DNA of 64,000 nucleotides from Streptomyces sp. S465 (GTDB lineage: Bacteria; Actinomycetota; Actinomycetes; Streptomycetales; Streptomycetaceae), in NCBI RefSeq assembly GCF_026898115.1, contig NZ_CP114036.1, positions 6,814,001 through 6,878,000 of the forward strand. Reading direction: 5' to 3'. Position numbers and translations under genes: made by a program. Under the pieces are notes generated by a model. The model was given only the letters and a program-made list of their open reading frames with translations, searched no databases and was not told the DNA's origin. The number at the start of each line of letters is the position of its first letter. Position 1 is the first letter of the stretch. Positions 56,401 through 64,000 of this stretch are shown in pieces.

Positions 56401-58079
56401 TCGTCGAGCTCGCCGACCCTGCCGCCGCCCTTTTTGGTGTCGGCGCCCGCCAGGAAGACACCGAAGAGCCCGCGGTCGGGGATGGTGCCGCCGGATGTCA
56501 CCGCGAGCCGCTGCGCCCCCGGGCGCCCGGTGACCGTATGGGCGACGCGGTCCCACACCAGACGCGGCCGCAGCTCGGCGAAGGCGTCGGAGGGGTAGCG
56601 GCCCGCGAGCATGTCGAGGACCGAGGTGTACGCCGACTCCGGGAGCGAGGCGAACGGTGCGGCGCGGCGGACCAGGGCCAGGAGCTCGTCCACGTCCCAG
56701 GTGTCCATGGCGGTCATGGCGATCAGCTGCTGGGCGAGCACGTCCAGCGGGTTGGCGGGCACCCGCAGCGACTCGATGGCACCTTCGCGCATCCGCTCGG
56801 TGACCACCGCGGCCTGCACCAGATCGCCGCGGTACTTCGGGAAGACCACGCCGGTGGAGACCGCGCCCACCTGGTGGCCGGCCCGGCCCACCCGCTGCAG
56901 ACCGGAGGCCACCGAGGGCGGCGACTCGACCTGGACGACCAGGTCCACCGCGCCCATGTCGATGCCGAGCTCCAGGCTGGAGGTGGCGACGACGGCGGGC
57001 AGCCGGCCGGCCTTGAGGTCCTCCTCCACCAGCGCCCGCTGCTCCTTGGACACCGAGCCGTGGTGCGCGCGGGCCAGCAGCGCCGGCGCGCCCCGGGCCG
57101 CGCCGGCCTCGGCCATCAGCTCGGCGGGGGAGTGGTCCTCGGGCAGGGCCTCTCCGGTGGCCCGCTCGTAGGCGATCTCGTTCAGCCGGTTGCACAGCCG
57201 CTCGGCCAGGCGGCGGGAGTTGGCGAAGACGATGGTGGAGCGATGGGCCTGGACGAGATCGGTGATCCGCTCCTCCACATGGGGCCAGATCGACGGCCGC
57301 TCGCCCGCCTCCCCCTCCTGGGCCGGGGAGCCGCCCAGCTCGCCCAGATCCTCCACGGGCACGACCACCGACAGGTCGAACTCCTTGCCCGACGGAGGCT
57401 GGACGATCTCCACCTTGCGCCGCGGCGACAGGAACCGCGCCACCTCGTCCACCGGGCGAACGGTCGCGGACAGGCCGATGCGCCGGGCGGGGTGCTCGAG
57501 CAGCTCGTCGAGGCGCTCCAGGGACAGCGCGAGATGGGCGCCGCGCTTCGTCCCGGCGACGGCGTGGACCTCGTCCAGGATCACGGTCTCCACCCCGCGC
57601 AGCGCCTCCCGGGTGGCGGAGGTGAGCATCAGGAACAGCGACTCGGGGGTGGTGATGAGGATGTCCGGCGGCCGGGTGGCCAGGGCGCGGCGCTCGGCGG
57701 GCGGGGTGTCGCCCGAGCGGGTGCCCACTCGGATCTGCGGCTCGGGCAGGCCCAGCCGGACCGCCTCCTGCCGGATACCGGTCAGCGGGCTGCGCAGATT
57801 GCGCTCGACGTCCACCGCCAGGGCCTTCAGCGGGGACACGTACAGCACCCGGCAGCGCTTCTTCGGCTCGGCGGGCGGCGGCTCACCGGCCAGCTTGTCC
57901 AGGGCCGCCAGGAAGGCGGCCAGGGTCTTGCCCGAGCCGGTGGGGGCGACGACCAGGACGTCCGAGCCCTCGCCGATCGCCCGCCACGCGCCCTCCTGCG
58001 CGGGCGTGGGCGCGGTGAAGGCACCCGTGAACCATCCGCGGGTGGCCGGGGAGAATCCATCGAGCGCCGAACGTGCCAT
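53415..58079 (-). CDS. lhr: Lhr-type ATP-dependent DNA helicase
   Basis: A 1554-residue superfamily 2 helicase, the usual length for full Lhr. Walker A is APTGSGKTLAAF near residue 46, motif II is DEVHAVAGTKRG, and motifs IV-VI include VFANSRRLAERL, VATSSLELGIDMGAVDLV and RVGRAGH. A winged-helix and Lhr C-terminal domain follow (about 600-1550). Lhr proteins are 3'-5' helicases implicated in repair of crosslink and alkylation damage. The ATG at 58079 is used; an in-frame ATG at 58088 and the frame opening at 58109 are less likely. It is divergent from an AraC-type gene 80 bp away. Confidence 0.94.
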   Translation of the reverse strand: MARSALDGFSPATRGWFTGAFTAPTPAQEGAWRAIGEGSDVLVVAPTGSGKTLAAFLAALDKLAGEPPPAEPKKRCRVLYVSPLKALAVDVERNLRSPLTGIRQEAVRLGLPEPQIRVGTRSGDTPPAERRALATRPPDILITTPESLFLMLTSATREALRGVETVILDEVHAVAGTKRGAHLALSLERLDELLEHPARRIGLSATVRPVDEVARFLSPRRKVEIVQPPSGKEFDLSVVVPVEDLGELGGSPAQEGEAGERPSIWPHVEERITDLVQAHRSTIVFANSRRLAERLCNRLNEIAYERATGEALPEDHSPAELMAEAGAARGAPALLARAHHGSVSKEQRALVEEDLKAGRLPAVVATSSLELGIDMGAVDLVVQVESPPSVASGLQRVGRAGHQVGAVSTGVVFPKYRGDLVQAAVVTERMREGAIESLRVPANPLDVLAQQLIAMTAMDTWDVDELLALVRRAAPFASLPESAYTSVLDMLAGRYPSDAFAELRPRLVWDRVAHTVTGRPGAQRLAVTSGGTIPDRGLFGVFLAGADTKKGGGRVGELDEEMVYESRVGDVFTLGTTSWRIEDITRDRVLVSPAPGVPGRLPFWKGDQLGRPLELGRALGAFLREVGALAPEDARLRLLAAGLDAWAAENVIGYLDEQRRACGHVPDDRTIVVERFRDELGDWRVVVHSPFGAQVHAPWALALGARLAERYAIDAQVMHADDGIVLRLPDADLMGLDLLDADPMRQGVEYDAEQSPVGAADVAFDKGEIGQVVTDQVGGSALFASRFRECAARALLLPRRDPGKRTPLWQQRQRAAQLLQVASEFGSFPIVLEAVRECLQDVFDVPGLTELMGDIEARRVRLVEVTTPEPSPFARSLLFGYVAQFLYEGDSPLAERRAAALSLDSRLLAELLGQAELRELLDADVLAELERELQWLTEDRRVKDAEGVADVLRLLGPLTGAELAERGAEPGWADDLAGARRVIRVRIAGEDHWAAVEDAGRLRDALGTALPVGVPEAFTEPVKDPLGDLLARYARTHGPFTSAQAAARFGLGTAVTEGVLHRLAASGRVVQGEFHPSGVGQEWCDAAVLRRLRRRSLAALRHELEPVAPSALAAFLPQWQHLGTHSLRGIDGLVRAIEQLQGAPVPASALEKLVLPSRVSDYTTTMLDELTASGEVVWAGAGALPGKDGWVTLHLADTAPLLLHTPHPLEAGPLHQAVLDALAGGYGLFFRQIADQARAAGHEFQDPQLAEALWDLVWAGRVTGDTLAPLRSLLGSGRTAGSTAHRAKRTVPRGRYGGLTGRTGRPTASRNGPPTVAGRWSLLPEREPEPTHRAHALARTLLDRHGVVTRGAVAAEGVEGGFSAAYRVLSAFEETGQARRGYVVEGLGAAQFAMDGAVDRLRAVSTARDRAAAPAFDGQRRESRRAVVLAAADPANAYGAALPWPDPPADASHRPGRKAGAMVVLVDGELTLYMERGGKTLLAWPAGEAEAASPEDDARLWAAVEALAESARAGALGSVTVERVNGGQALSSPTGKLLESAGFHPTPRGFRLRP

Positions 58080-58159
58080 GCCCCCCATCGTGCACCGGAC
58101 CACTGACAATGGCCGGAGCCGCAGGTCAGAGGCGGTCGGGTGGGGCGCACAATGGTGCC

Positions 58160-59011
58160 ATGGCCAACCGGGAGAGCGCGCGGCACTGGCGGTACCCCCA
58201 GCTTCCGGGCGTCGACCTGCTGCGCGCCCGCTACATCGACAAGACCTTCGTATGGCACACCCACGAGACCTTCGTGATCGCGGCGGTCACCGAGGGCGTC
58301 GAGGAGTTCCACCACCGTGGCACCGTCGAGCGCACCGGGCCCGGCGGGATCGCGCTCATCAACCCGGAGGTTCCGCACACCGGACGGGCCGGGGCGCCCG
58401 AGGGGTGGGCGTACAGCGTGCTGTACCCGGCCCCGGACCTGGTGGCCGGTGTCGCCGCCGAGACGACCACGCTCCGTGGAATGGCCGGATTCCGGGTTCC
58501 CACCGTCGACGACCCCCAGGCCGCGCGGCTCGTCACAGCGGTGCACCGGGCCGCGGAGGAGGGCAACGCGCTCGCCGCCGACAGCCTGCTGCGCATCGCC
58601 CTCGTCCGGCTGTTGCGCGAGTACGGGGGCCCACTCCCCGAGCGCACGGCGCGCACCGCGGGGGCGCGCACGGCGGCGCGCGCCCGCGCGATCCTCCAGG
58701 AGCGGATGGCGGATCCGCCGTCCCTGGAGCGGCTGGCGGCCGAGCTGGGCACCGGACCCTTCGCCCTGCTGCGGGCCTTCCGCGCCGTCTACGGGATGCC
58801 GCCGCACACCTGGCTCACCGACGCCCGGGTGCGCCAGGCCCGGCGGCTGCTGGACGCCGGGAGCGCGCCCGCCGAGGCGGCCGTTGCCGTCGGCTTCACC
58901 GACCAGTCCCACCTGAACCGGCACTTCACCCGCATCGTGGGGGTGCCACCGGGCGCCTACCGTCGGGAGCGTGCAAGAACGTACAAGACCGAATCCAAAG
59001 CGGTCTCCTAA
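58160..59011 (+). CDS. AraC-family transcriptional regulator
   Basis: A 283-residue protein from the ATG at 58160. The N-terminal cupin-like effector domain has HTHETFVIAAVTEGVEEFHHRG and GGIALINPEVPHTGR. The C-terminal pair of helix-turn-helix motifs is SLERLAAELGTGPFALLRAF and AEAAVAVGFTDQSHLNRHFTR. It is immediately followed by an azlC-azlD exporter pair and probably controls it, a common linkage. No ribosome binding site is seen; the first ATG follows a CACAATGGT stretch that might serve as a -10 for leaderless expression. The ligand is unknown. Confidence 0.93.
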   Translation: MANRESARHWRYPQLPGVDLLRARYIDKTFVWHTHETFVIAAVTEGVEEFHHRGTVERTGPGGIALINPEVPHTGRAGAPEGWAYSVLYPAPDLVAGVAAETTTLRGMAGFRVPTVDDPQAARLVTAVHRAAEEGNALAADSLLRIALVRLLREYGGPLPERTARTAGARTAARARAILQERMADPPSLERLAAELGTGPFALLRAFRAVYGMPPHTWLTDARVRQARRLLDAGSAPAEAAVAVGFTDQSHLNRHFTRIVGVPPGAYRRERARTYKTESKAVS

Positions 59012-59012
59012 C

Positions 59013-59753
59013 GTGCGCGATGTGCCAGAACAGATAGAGACACAAACCGATCCCGTCGCGCTCCCGGCGGACTCGGCCGTCGTCCGGGACGCCCTGGGCG
59101 TCGGCGTCGCCGTGGGACTCTCCGGCTTCGCCTTCGGAGTGACATCGGCGGGCGCCGGACTCGGCCTGCTCCAGACCTGCGCGCTCAGCCTGCTCGTCTT
59201 CACCGGGGCGTCGCAGTTCGCCCTCGTGGGCGCGCTGGCGGCGGGCGGCAACCCGTTCACGGCCGCCGCCGGGGCGTTCTTCCTCGGGGTGCGCAACGCC
59301 TTCTACGGGCTCCGGCTGTCCGGACTCCTCGGGCTGCCGCGCGCGGTGCGCCCCCTGGCGGCCCACTGGGTCATCGACGAGACCTCGGCCGTCGCCCTCG
59401 CCCAGCCCGACCGGCGCACCGCGCGCCTGGGTTTCACCGTCACCGGGCTGACCCTGTACGTCCTGTGGAACCTCACCACGTTGCTCGGTGTCCTGGGGGC
59501 CTCCGCCCTTGGGGACACCGACACCTGGGGCCTGGACGCCGCCGGGCCCGCCGTCTTTCTCGCCCTGCTGGCCCCCATGCTCAGCGGCACCGTCGAACGG
59601 GCCGTGGCCGCCCTCGGCGTCCTGCTGGTACTGCTCTCCCAGCCGGTGCTGCCCGCCGGGGTTCCGGTCCTGGTGGCGGCGCTCGCCGCTCCCGTCGTCC
59701 TTACGGTGCGCGGACGCGTCTCGCGCACCACGGAGCCGGGTGAGCGCCGATGA
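59013..59753 (+). CDS. azlC: AzlC-family branched-chain amino acid exporter large subunit
   Basis: A 246-residue membrane protein with about seven to eight hydrophobic helices and the AzlC features LVFTGASQFALVGALAAGG, FFLGVRNAFYGL and HWVIDETSAVA. AzlC works with AzlD to export branched-chain amino acids and analogues. I use the GTG at 59013, one base after the araC-type stop, giving MRDVPEQIETQ. Another GTG upstream (58971) overlaps the regulator. The gene overlaps azlD by 4 bases. Confidence 0.92.
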   Translation: MRDVPEQIETQTDPVALPADSAVVRDALGVGVAVGLSGFAFGVTSAGAGLGLLQTCALSLLVFTGASQFALVGALAAGGNPFTAAAGAFFLGVRNAFYGLRLSGLLGLPRAVRPLAAHWVIDETSAVALAQPDRRTARLGFTVTGLTLYVLWNLTTLLGVLGASALGDTDTWGLDAAGPAVFLALLAPMLSGTVERAVAALGVLLVLLSQPVLPAGVPVLVAALAAPVVLTVRGRVSRTTEPGERR

Positions 59754-60052
59754 TCACCTGGATCGCCATCGGCGTCACCGCGGTGGGCTGCTACCTGGTC
59801 AAACTGCTGGGGCTCTCGGTGCCCGCCGGGGTCCTGGAGCGCCCGCTCGTCAGGCGTCTGGCCGCGCTGCTGCCCGTGGCCCTGCTGGCCGCCCTCACCG
59901 CCCAGCAGACCTTCGGCGACGGCCCACACCTGGTCCTGGACGCGAGGGCGGCCGGGCTGGGGGCGGCGGCGCTCGCGCTGGTGCTCCGCGCCCCCTTCCT
60001 GGTGGTGGTCGCCGTGGCCGTCGCCGTCACCGCCGGCGTCCGGGCCCTGTGA
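59750..60052 (+). CDS. azlD: AzlD-family branched-chain amino acid exporter small subunit
   Basis: A 100-residue protein with three to four hydrophobic helices and the AzlD-type segment KLLGLSVPAGVLERPLVRRL, followed by LPVALLAALTAQQTF. The ATG overlaps the azlC stop (ATGA), the standard arrangement for the two-subunit transporter. Confidence 0.92.
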   Translation: MITWIAIGVTAVGCYLVKLLGLSVPAGVLERPLVRRLAALLPVALLAALTAQQTFGDGPHLVLDARAAGLGAAALALVLRAPFLVVVAVAVAVTAGVRAL

Positions 60053-60068
60053 CCGAAGGACGCCCGCC

Positions 60069-60172
60069 GATCGGACCGGCCGTCCCTACGCCGCGCTCGG
60101 ACGGCCGTCCGCATGCCCGCGCTCGGACCGGCCGTCCGCATGCCCGCTCAGACCGGCCGTCCGTACGCCCGC
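60069..60172. repeat. Four imperfect 25-27-bp direct repeats at a convergent gene end
   Basis: Units built on GACCGGCCGTCCGCATGCCC begin near 60069, 60095, 60121 and 60148. The last unit is the 3' end of the terpene-cyclase-like gene (encoding AYGRPV and its stop), and the other three extend outward into the azlD 3' region. Each unit contains a short CGGCCG palindrome. It looks like a tandem duplication of the gene end. It is too short and irregular for CRISPR. Confidence 0.75.
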
Positions 60173-61155
60173 AGCGTCAGCAGCGCCTCGATGGTCGACA
60201 GCGACCGCCACTCCAGCGCGGCCCCCGGCGTCCACGCGCGCTCGCGCGGCGGCCAACCGCCGTCCTCCTGCTGCGCGGCCACGAGTGCGTCCAGGGACCG
60301 CTCGACCTCGGCGTCGGTGAACCACCGGCGCGCCAGCGAGCCGGGCGTACGGGCGATGTCGTGTACGCGGAGGGGCCCGCCGGGGCCGTGGTCCGCCGAC
60401 AGGGGGCGGTCCTGGGCGGCCTCGACGGCCGGGGCCGGCACGGGCTCGACCAGCCGCTCCTCCCGCACCCGGCGGCCGAGCCGCTCGGCCGCCGCCTCGG
60501 CGCGGGCCCGGTCCGGTACCCCGTCGAGGAAGGCGACGGCCGCCGCGACCGCGTACGGGCGCGTCATCGCGCCGCCCTCCGCCAGGGCCGTGACCGCCGC
60601 CCAGCAGAAGTCCGTGGCCCGGAACAGCCACGCGTGCCACACCTCGTTGCGGTGCAGCAGTCCTACCACCGGCCCGGTGGTCAGCAGATCACCGCACCGA
60701 TCATCCGCCGAAGGAACCCAGGGGGCCGCCGGATAGCCGCGCAGCGAGGGGTGGCACGCGGGCAGCGCGCCGTCCGGGGTGGACACGGACGTCAGATAGC
60801 GGCACAGGCGCTCGACCCGCTGCCCGCCGCAGCGCCCGATCCCGTCGAGCACCCGTAAGGCGTGCACGGCGTGCAGCGGCTGGCTCACCGGGCCGCGCAG
60901 ATCCGGCTCCAGCGCGTGGCCGTAGCCTCCGTCGGCTCCCAGGTACGCGGCCAGCGCGGTCTCGACCGCCTCGGCGCCGCCGCCCAGGAAGTGGTAAGCG
61001 AATCTGCGCTGCTCCAGCACCCGCGCGGTCAGCCAGACGAACCGCTCGGCGCGGGAGAGCGCGGAGGACTCGGCCGACTGGGCCGGATCGGCGGACCCGG
61101 GTGGGGGAACGGAGGGCGACGACGGCGAGGAGGGGAGGCGTGCGGATCGGTCCAT
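60148..61155 (-). CDS. Prenyltransferase/terpene-cyclase-like alpha-toroid protein
   Basis: A 335-residue protein with repeats of the squalene-hopene-cyclase/prenyltransferase toroid type: LGADGGYGHALEPDLRGP, LTSVSTPDGALPACHPS and LVAAQQEDGGWPPRERAW. It is half the length of a true triterpene cyclase, and no DxDD acid motif is seen, so substrate and activity are unknown. Leu100 is encoded by TTA (60856-60858), which predicts bldA-dependent expression. An N-terminal Ser/Pro stretch (about residues 8-30) is disordered. It is divergent from DUF3046 and convergent with azlD. Confidence 0.85.
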   Translation of the reverse strand: MDRSARLPSSPSSPSVPPPGSADPAQSAESSALSRAERFVWLTARVLEQRRFAYHFLGGGAEAVETALAAYLGADGGYGHALEPDLRGPVSQPLHAVHALRVLDGIGRCGGQRVERLCRYLTSVSTPDGALPACHPSLRGYPAAPWVPSADDRCGDLLTTGPVVGLLHRNEVWHAWLFRATDFCWAAVTALAEGGAMTRPYAVAAAVAFLDGVPDRARAEAAAERLGRRVREERLVEPVPAPAVEAAQDRPLSADHGPGGPLRVHDIARTPGSLARRWFTDAEVERSLDALVAAQQEDGGWPPRERAWTPGAALEWRSLSTIEALLTLRAYGRPV

Positions 61156-61234
61156 GGACAGACCGTAGGACGGAAGACACCCTCGGTAGGGGGCTCATGC
61201 CGGGGTGCACCCCCGGGAGCGCGATACTGGTCAC

Positions 61235-61429
61235 ATGCGGTTGACGGACTTCTGGCAGCGAATGGCGGACCACTTCGGCGCGGCGTACGCCGACTCCTTC
61301 GCGCGTGATCATGTGATGTCGCAGCTCGGCGGCCGGACGGTGCACCAGGCGCTCGAGGACGGCTGGGAGGCCAAGGACGTCTGGCGCGGGGTCTGCGCCG
61401 CGATGGAGATCCCTGAGGGCAAGCGCTGA
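61235..61429 (+). CDS. DUF3046 family protein
   Basis: A 64-residue protein matching DUF3046 (MRLTDFWQRMADHFGAAYAD, HQALEDGWEAKDVWRGVC), a small actinobacterial family habitually encoded near recA. The ATG at 61235 has no ribosome site but lies 6 bases after GATACT (61223-61228), a possible -10 for a leaderless mRNA. Function is unknown. Confidence 0.93.
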   Translation: MRLTDFWQRMADHFGAAYADSFARDHVMSQLGGRTVHQALEDGWEAKDVWRGVCAAMEIPEGKR

Positions 61430-61508
61430 GCGGCCTTCGGACGCTCCGGCCGCACCAGGTTCCCGGGGTGGCCGGATTTCTTCTTCCGATGTACGCCACA
61501 CTTGGCCA

Positions 61509-62714
61509 GTGGCCCCGACCGAAGAGACGTTCTCCCCCGACGCCGACGACACCCCGAGCGCCGCTCGGGCCTCCTCGGATTCCCCGCAACAGCCGGCGCG
61601 CATGCCGCGCTGGCTGCCGCGCGCCATGGTGCTCGCCCTCGCCCTGGTGGCCTGTTACCGGCTTGCGACCTGGGCCTTCGATCAGCTGACCGGACTGTTG
61701 CTGAACATCCTGATCGCGTTCTTCCTGGCGCTCGCGATCGAACCGGCCGTGGACCGGATGGCCGCCCGCGGCATGCGCCGGGGGCTGGCCACGGCGCTGG
61801 TCTTTCTCGCCATCCTCATCGGCACCGCGGGCTTCTTCACCCTGCTCGGCTCGATGCTCGCCGACCAGATCATGACCATGGTCCAGGACTTCCCGCAGTA
61901 CCTCGACAATCTGGTCAGCTGGACCAACGACACGTTCCACACGCATCTGTCGCGTCTGGAGATCCAGGACAGCCTGCTGCACTCCGACTGGCTCCAGAGC
62001 TACGTCAAGAACAGCGCCGACAACGTCCTGGACGTCTCCGCACAGGTGCTCGGCGGGTTGTTCAAGGTGCTGACGGTGACCCTGTTCGCCTTCTACTTCG
62101 CCGCCGACGGGCCCCGGCTGCGCCGCGCCCTGTGCTCGGTGCTGCCGCCGACCCGGCAGGTCGAGGTGTTGCGCGCCTGGGAGATCGCGGTGGCCAAGAC
62201 CGGCGGCTACATCTACTCCCGCGGACTGATGGCCCTGATCTCCGGTGTGGCCCACTACATCCTGCTGGAGGCCCTGGGCGTGCCCTACGCCCCGGCGCTC
62301 GCCGTCTGGGTGGGGCTGATCTCGCAGTTCATCCCGACCATCGGCACCTACCTGGCCGGGGCCCTGCCGATGCTGATCGCGTTCACGGTCGAGCCCTGGT
62401 ACGCGCTGTGGGTCCTGGTCTTCGTCGTGGTCTACCAGCAGTTCGAGAACTATCTGCTCCAGCCGAGGATCACCGCCAGGACGGTGGACATCCACCCGGC
62501 CGTCTCCTTCGGATCGGTGATAGCGGGCACCGCGCTGCTGGGCGCGGTGGGCGCGCTGATCGCGATTCCGGCGACCGCGACGCTGCAGGCGTTCCTCGGC
62601 GCGTACATCAAGCGCTACGACGTGACCGACGATCTGCGGGTGCACGGGCGCACGCGGCGGCGCGGCGCGTCGGCCCTCGCGCGGATGCGCGCCGCACTGG
62701 CGCGGCGCAGTTGA
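61509..62714 (+). CDS. AI-2E family membrane transporter/permease
   Basis: A 401-residue protein with about seven to eight hydrophobic helices and AI-2E family features: NILIAFFLALAIEPAVDRM near the N-terminus, VTLFAFYFAADGPRLRR, and PTIGTYLAGALPMLIAF, followed by YQQFENYLLQPRI. Members export small molecules or act as Na+/H+ antiporters, and the substrate cannot be predicted. It starts at a GTG at 61509. Its stop codon overlaps the recA -35 element, so recA expression begins inside this gene's end. Confidence 0.92.
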   Translation: MAPTEETFSPDADDTPSAARASSDSPQQPARMPRWLPRAMVLALALVACYRLATWAFDQLTGLLLNILIAFFLALAIEPAVDRMAARGMRRGLATALVFLAILIGTAGFFTLLGSMLADQIMTMVQDFPQYLDNLVSWTNDTFHTHLSRLEIQDSLLHSDWLQSYVKNSADNVLDVSAQVLGGLFKVLTVTLFAFYFAADGPRLRRALCSVLPPTRQVEVLRAWEIAVAKTGGYIYSRGLMALISGVAHYILLEALGVPYAPALAVWVGLISQFIPTIGTYLAGALPMLIAFTVEPWYALWVLVFVVVYQQFENYLLQPRITARTVDIHPAVSFGSVIAGTALLGAVGALIAIPATATLQAFLGAYIKRYDVTDDLRVHGRTRRRGASALARMRAALARRS

Positions 62715-62740
62715 CACAAAAATCGAACATCCATTCTTAT
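62711..62740 (+). promoter_or_regulatory. recA promoter with SOS (LexA) box
   Basis: TTGACA (62711-62716) is a perfect -35, and TCTTAT (62735-62740) is a -10 with an 18-bp spacer. Inside the spacer GAACATCCATTC (62725-62736) matches the Gram-positive LexA box GAAC-N4-GTTC except for one base (A for G). LexA bound here would block the promoter. The -35 overlaps the stop codon of the transporter gene. Confidence 0.85.
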
Positions 62741-62851
62741 GGAGGTCCCGGCAGGTTATCCACAGGCCGAGGACGTCCGGGCCGCTTGTCAGTGGCAGGC
62801 GCTAGCGTCATGGACGTGAAGCGATCGACTCAAGCAAACCGGGTGGGACCC

Positions 62852-63991
62852 ATGGCAGGAACCGACCGCGAGAAGGCGCTCGACGCCGCGCTCGCACAGA
62901 TTGAACGGCAATTCGGCAAGGGCGCCGTGATGCGCATGGGCGAGCGGCCGAACGAGCCGGTCGAGGTCATCCCCACCGGGTCGACCGCTCTCGACGTCGC
63001 CCTCGGCGTCGGCGGTCTGCCGCGTGGCCGGGTGGTCGAGGTCTACGGCCCCGAGTCCTCCGGTAAGACGACCCTGACCCTGCACGCGGTGGCCAACGCC
63101 CAGCGGGCCGGCGGCACCGTCGCCTTCGTGGACGCGGAGCACGCCCTCGACCCGGACTACGCACAGAAGCTGGGCGTGGACACCGATTCCCTGATCCTGT
63201 CCCAGCCGGACAACGGCGAGCAGGCGCTCGAGATCACCGACATGCTGATCCGCTCCGGCGCCCTGGACCTCATCGTCATCGACTCCGTGGCCGCGCTGGT
63301 GCCGCGTGCGGAGATCGAGGGCGAGATGGGCGACTCCCACGTCGGCCTCCAGGCCCGGCTGATGAGCCAGGCACTCCGAAAGATCACCGGTGCGCTCAAC
63401 CAGTCCAAGACCACCGCGATCTTCATCAACCAGCTCCGTGAGAAGGTCGGCGTGATGTTCGGCTCTCCGGAGACCACGACCGGTGGCCGGGCGCTGAAGT
63501 TCTACGCGTCGGTGCGGCTGGACATCCGCCGGATCGAGACGCTCAAGGATGGCACCGACGCGGTCGGCAACCGCACGCGCGTCAAGGTCGTCAAGAACAA
63601 GGTCGCGCCGCCCTTCAAGCAGGCCGAGTTCGACATCCTCTACGGCCAGGGCATCAGCCGCGAGGGCGGTCTGATCGACATGGGCGTCGAACACGGATTC
63701 ATCCGCAAGTCCGGTGCCTGGTACACCTACGAGGGCGATCAGCTCGGCCAGGGCAAGGAGAACGCCCGTAACTTCCTGAAGGACAACCCCGATCTCGCCA
63801 ATGAGATCGAGAAGAAGATCAAGGAAAAGCTCGGCATCGGGGTGAAGCCCCAGGACCCGGCGGACGCGGAGCCCACCGCGGACGCGGCCGGTGCCGCGGG
63901 CGTTACCGCCGCCGCACCGGCGAAGGCCGCGGCAGCCCCGGCGGCCAAGTCCGGGGCGAAGGCGGCCAAGACCGCCGCGGCCAAGAGCTGA
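62852..63991 (+). CDS. recA: Recombinase RecA
   Basis: A 379-residue RecA from an ATG preceded by GGTGGGA. Walker A GPESSGKT is at residues 66-73. LDLIVIDSVAALVPRAEIEGEMGD, NQLREKVGVMFGSPETTTGG and the GQGISREGGLIDMGVEHGFI segment are typical. The C-terminal tail is a long Ala/Lys/Pro stretch (about residues 335-379), characteristic of Streptomyces RecA. The leader of about 110 bases follows the SOS-box promoter. recX would be expected just beyond the window end. Confidence 0.98.
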   Translation: MAGTDREKALDAALAQIERQFGKGAVMRMGERPNEPVEVIPTGSTALDVALGVGGLPRGRVVEVYGPESSGKTTLTLHAVANAQRAGGTVAFVDAEHALDPDYAQKLGVDTDSLILSQPDNGEQALEITDMLIRSGALDLIVIDSVAALVPRAEIEGEMGDSHVGLQARLMSQALRKITGALNQSKTTAIFINQLREKVGVMFGSPETTTGGRALKFYASVRLDIRRIETLKDGTDAVGNRTRVKVVKNKVAPPFKQAEFDILYGQGISREGGLIDMGVEHGFIRKSGAWYTYEGDQLGQGKENARNFLKDNPDLANEIEKKIKEKLGIGVKPQDPADAEPTADAAGAAGVTAAAPAKAAAAPAAKSGAKAAKTAAAKS

Positions 63992-64000
63992 TCCATGACA

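Overview
The window is a high-GC actinobacterial chromosome segment, almost certainly from a Streptomyces. The evidence is the very high GC with strong third-position GC, the gene order rpsO-pnp-M16 peptidase-dapB-thyX-dapA-RNase J, the osaC/osaA/osaB osmoadaptation genes, ftsK-rodZ-rimO-pgsA-cinA-clgR, and the DUF3046/AI-2E/recA end, all of which match the conserved Streptomyces core arrangement. TTA leucine codons are extremely rare here. I found three in convincing genes, and each would be expected to need the bldA tRNA.

Layout. (1) 1-17480 is an accessory-looking region. It holds a partial hypothetical gene, a small helical protein that may belong to the type VII (ESX) system, and a large EccC ATPase on the minus strand. 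These are followed by a free-standing membrane-anchored PQQ-type beta-propeller protein, a DUF397 protein and a four-gene operon of AfsK-like kinase/beta-propeller fusions. The first two fusions have lost every catalytic kinase motif (pseudokinases); the last two keep all of them. All four carry an S-R-R motif immediately before their single membrane segment. This block is the most unusual part of the window. (2) 17481-28084 is RNA metabolism and lysine/thymidylate biosynthesis: rpsO, pnp, an M16 protease, dapB, small membrane proteins, thyX, dapA and RNase J. (3) 28085-33691 is a complete rRNA operon (16S-23S-5S) with no tRNA in the spacer and with a visible 23S processing stem. (4) 33727-34613 holds an internally deleted DegT-type aminotransferase and a tRNA-Thr(GGT). 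(5) 34682-44059 is the osmotic stress system: OsaC (ATPase/PAS/GAF/PP2C), OsaA (a giant hybrid kinase with ten exact-length 92-residue HAMP-type repeats) and OsaB (response regulator). (6) 44227-51916 covers DNA translocation, cell shape, ribosome modification, phospholipid synthesis and stress control (ftsK, rodZ-like, rimO, pgsA, cinA, clgR, dpsB). (7) 52154-63991 is a repair-flavoured end with nei, lhr and recA, plus an AraC regulator with an AzlCD exporter, a terpene-cyclase-like protein, DUF3046 and an AI-2E transporter.

How parts may work together. EccC and the kinase/pseudokinase-propeller operon lie next to each other, and both contain a TTA codon (EccC residue 494; first pseudokinase residue 355). 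I infer a developmentally timed module in which envelope-exposed propellers sense or scaffold something connected with ESX secretion; this is a hypothesis. OsaC/OsaA/OsaB form a known osmotic-stress circuit. ClgR, DpsB, Nei, Lhr and RecA make the right part a stress and DNA-maintenance neighbourhood.

Limits: all calls are from reading the sequence and translations by eye. No database search, structure prediction or motif statistics were run.
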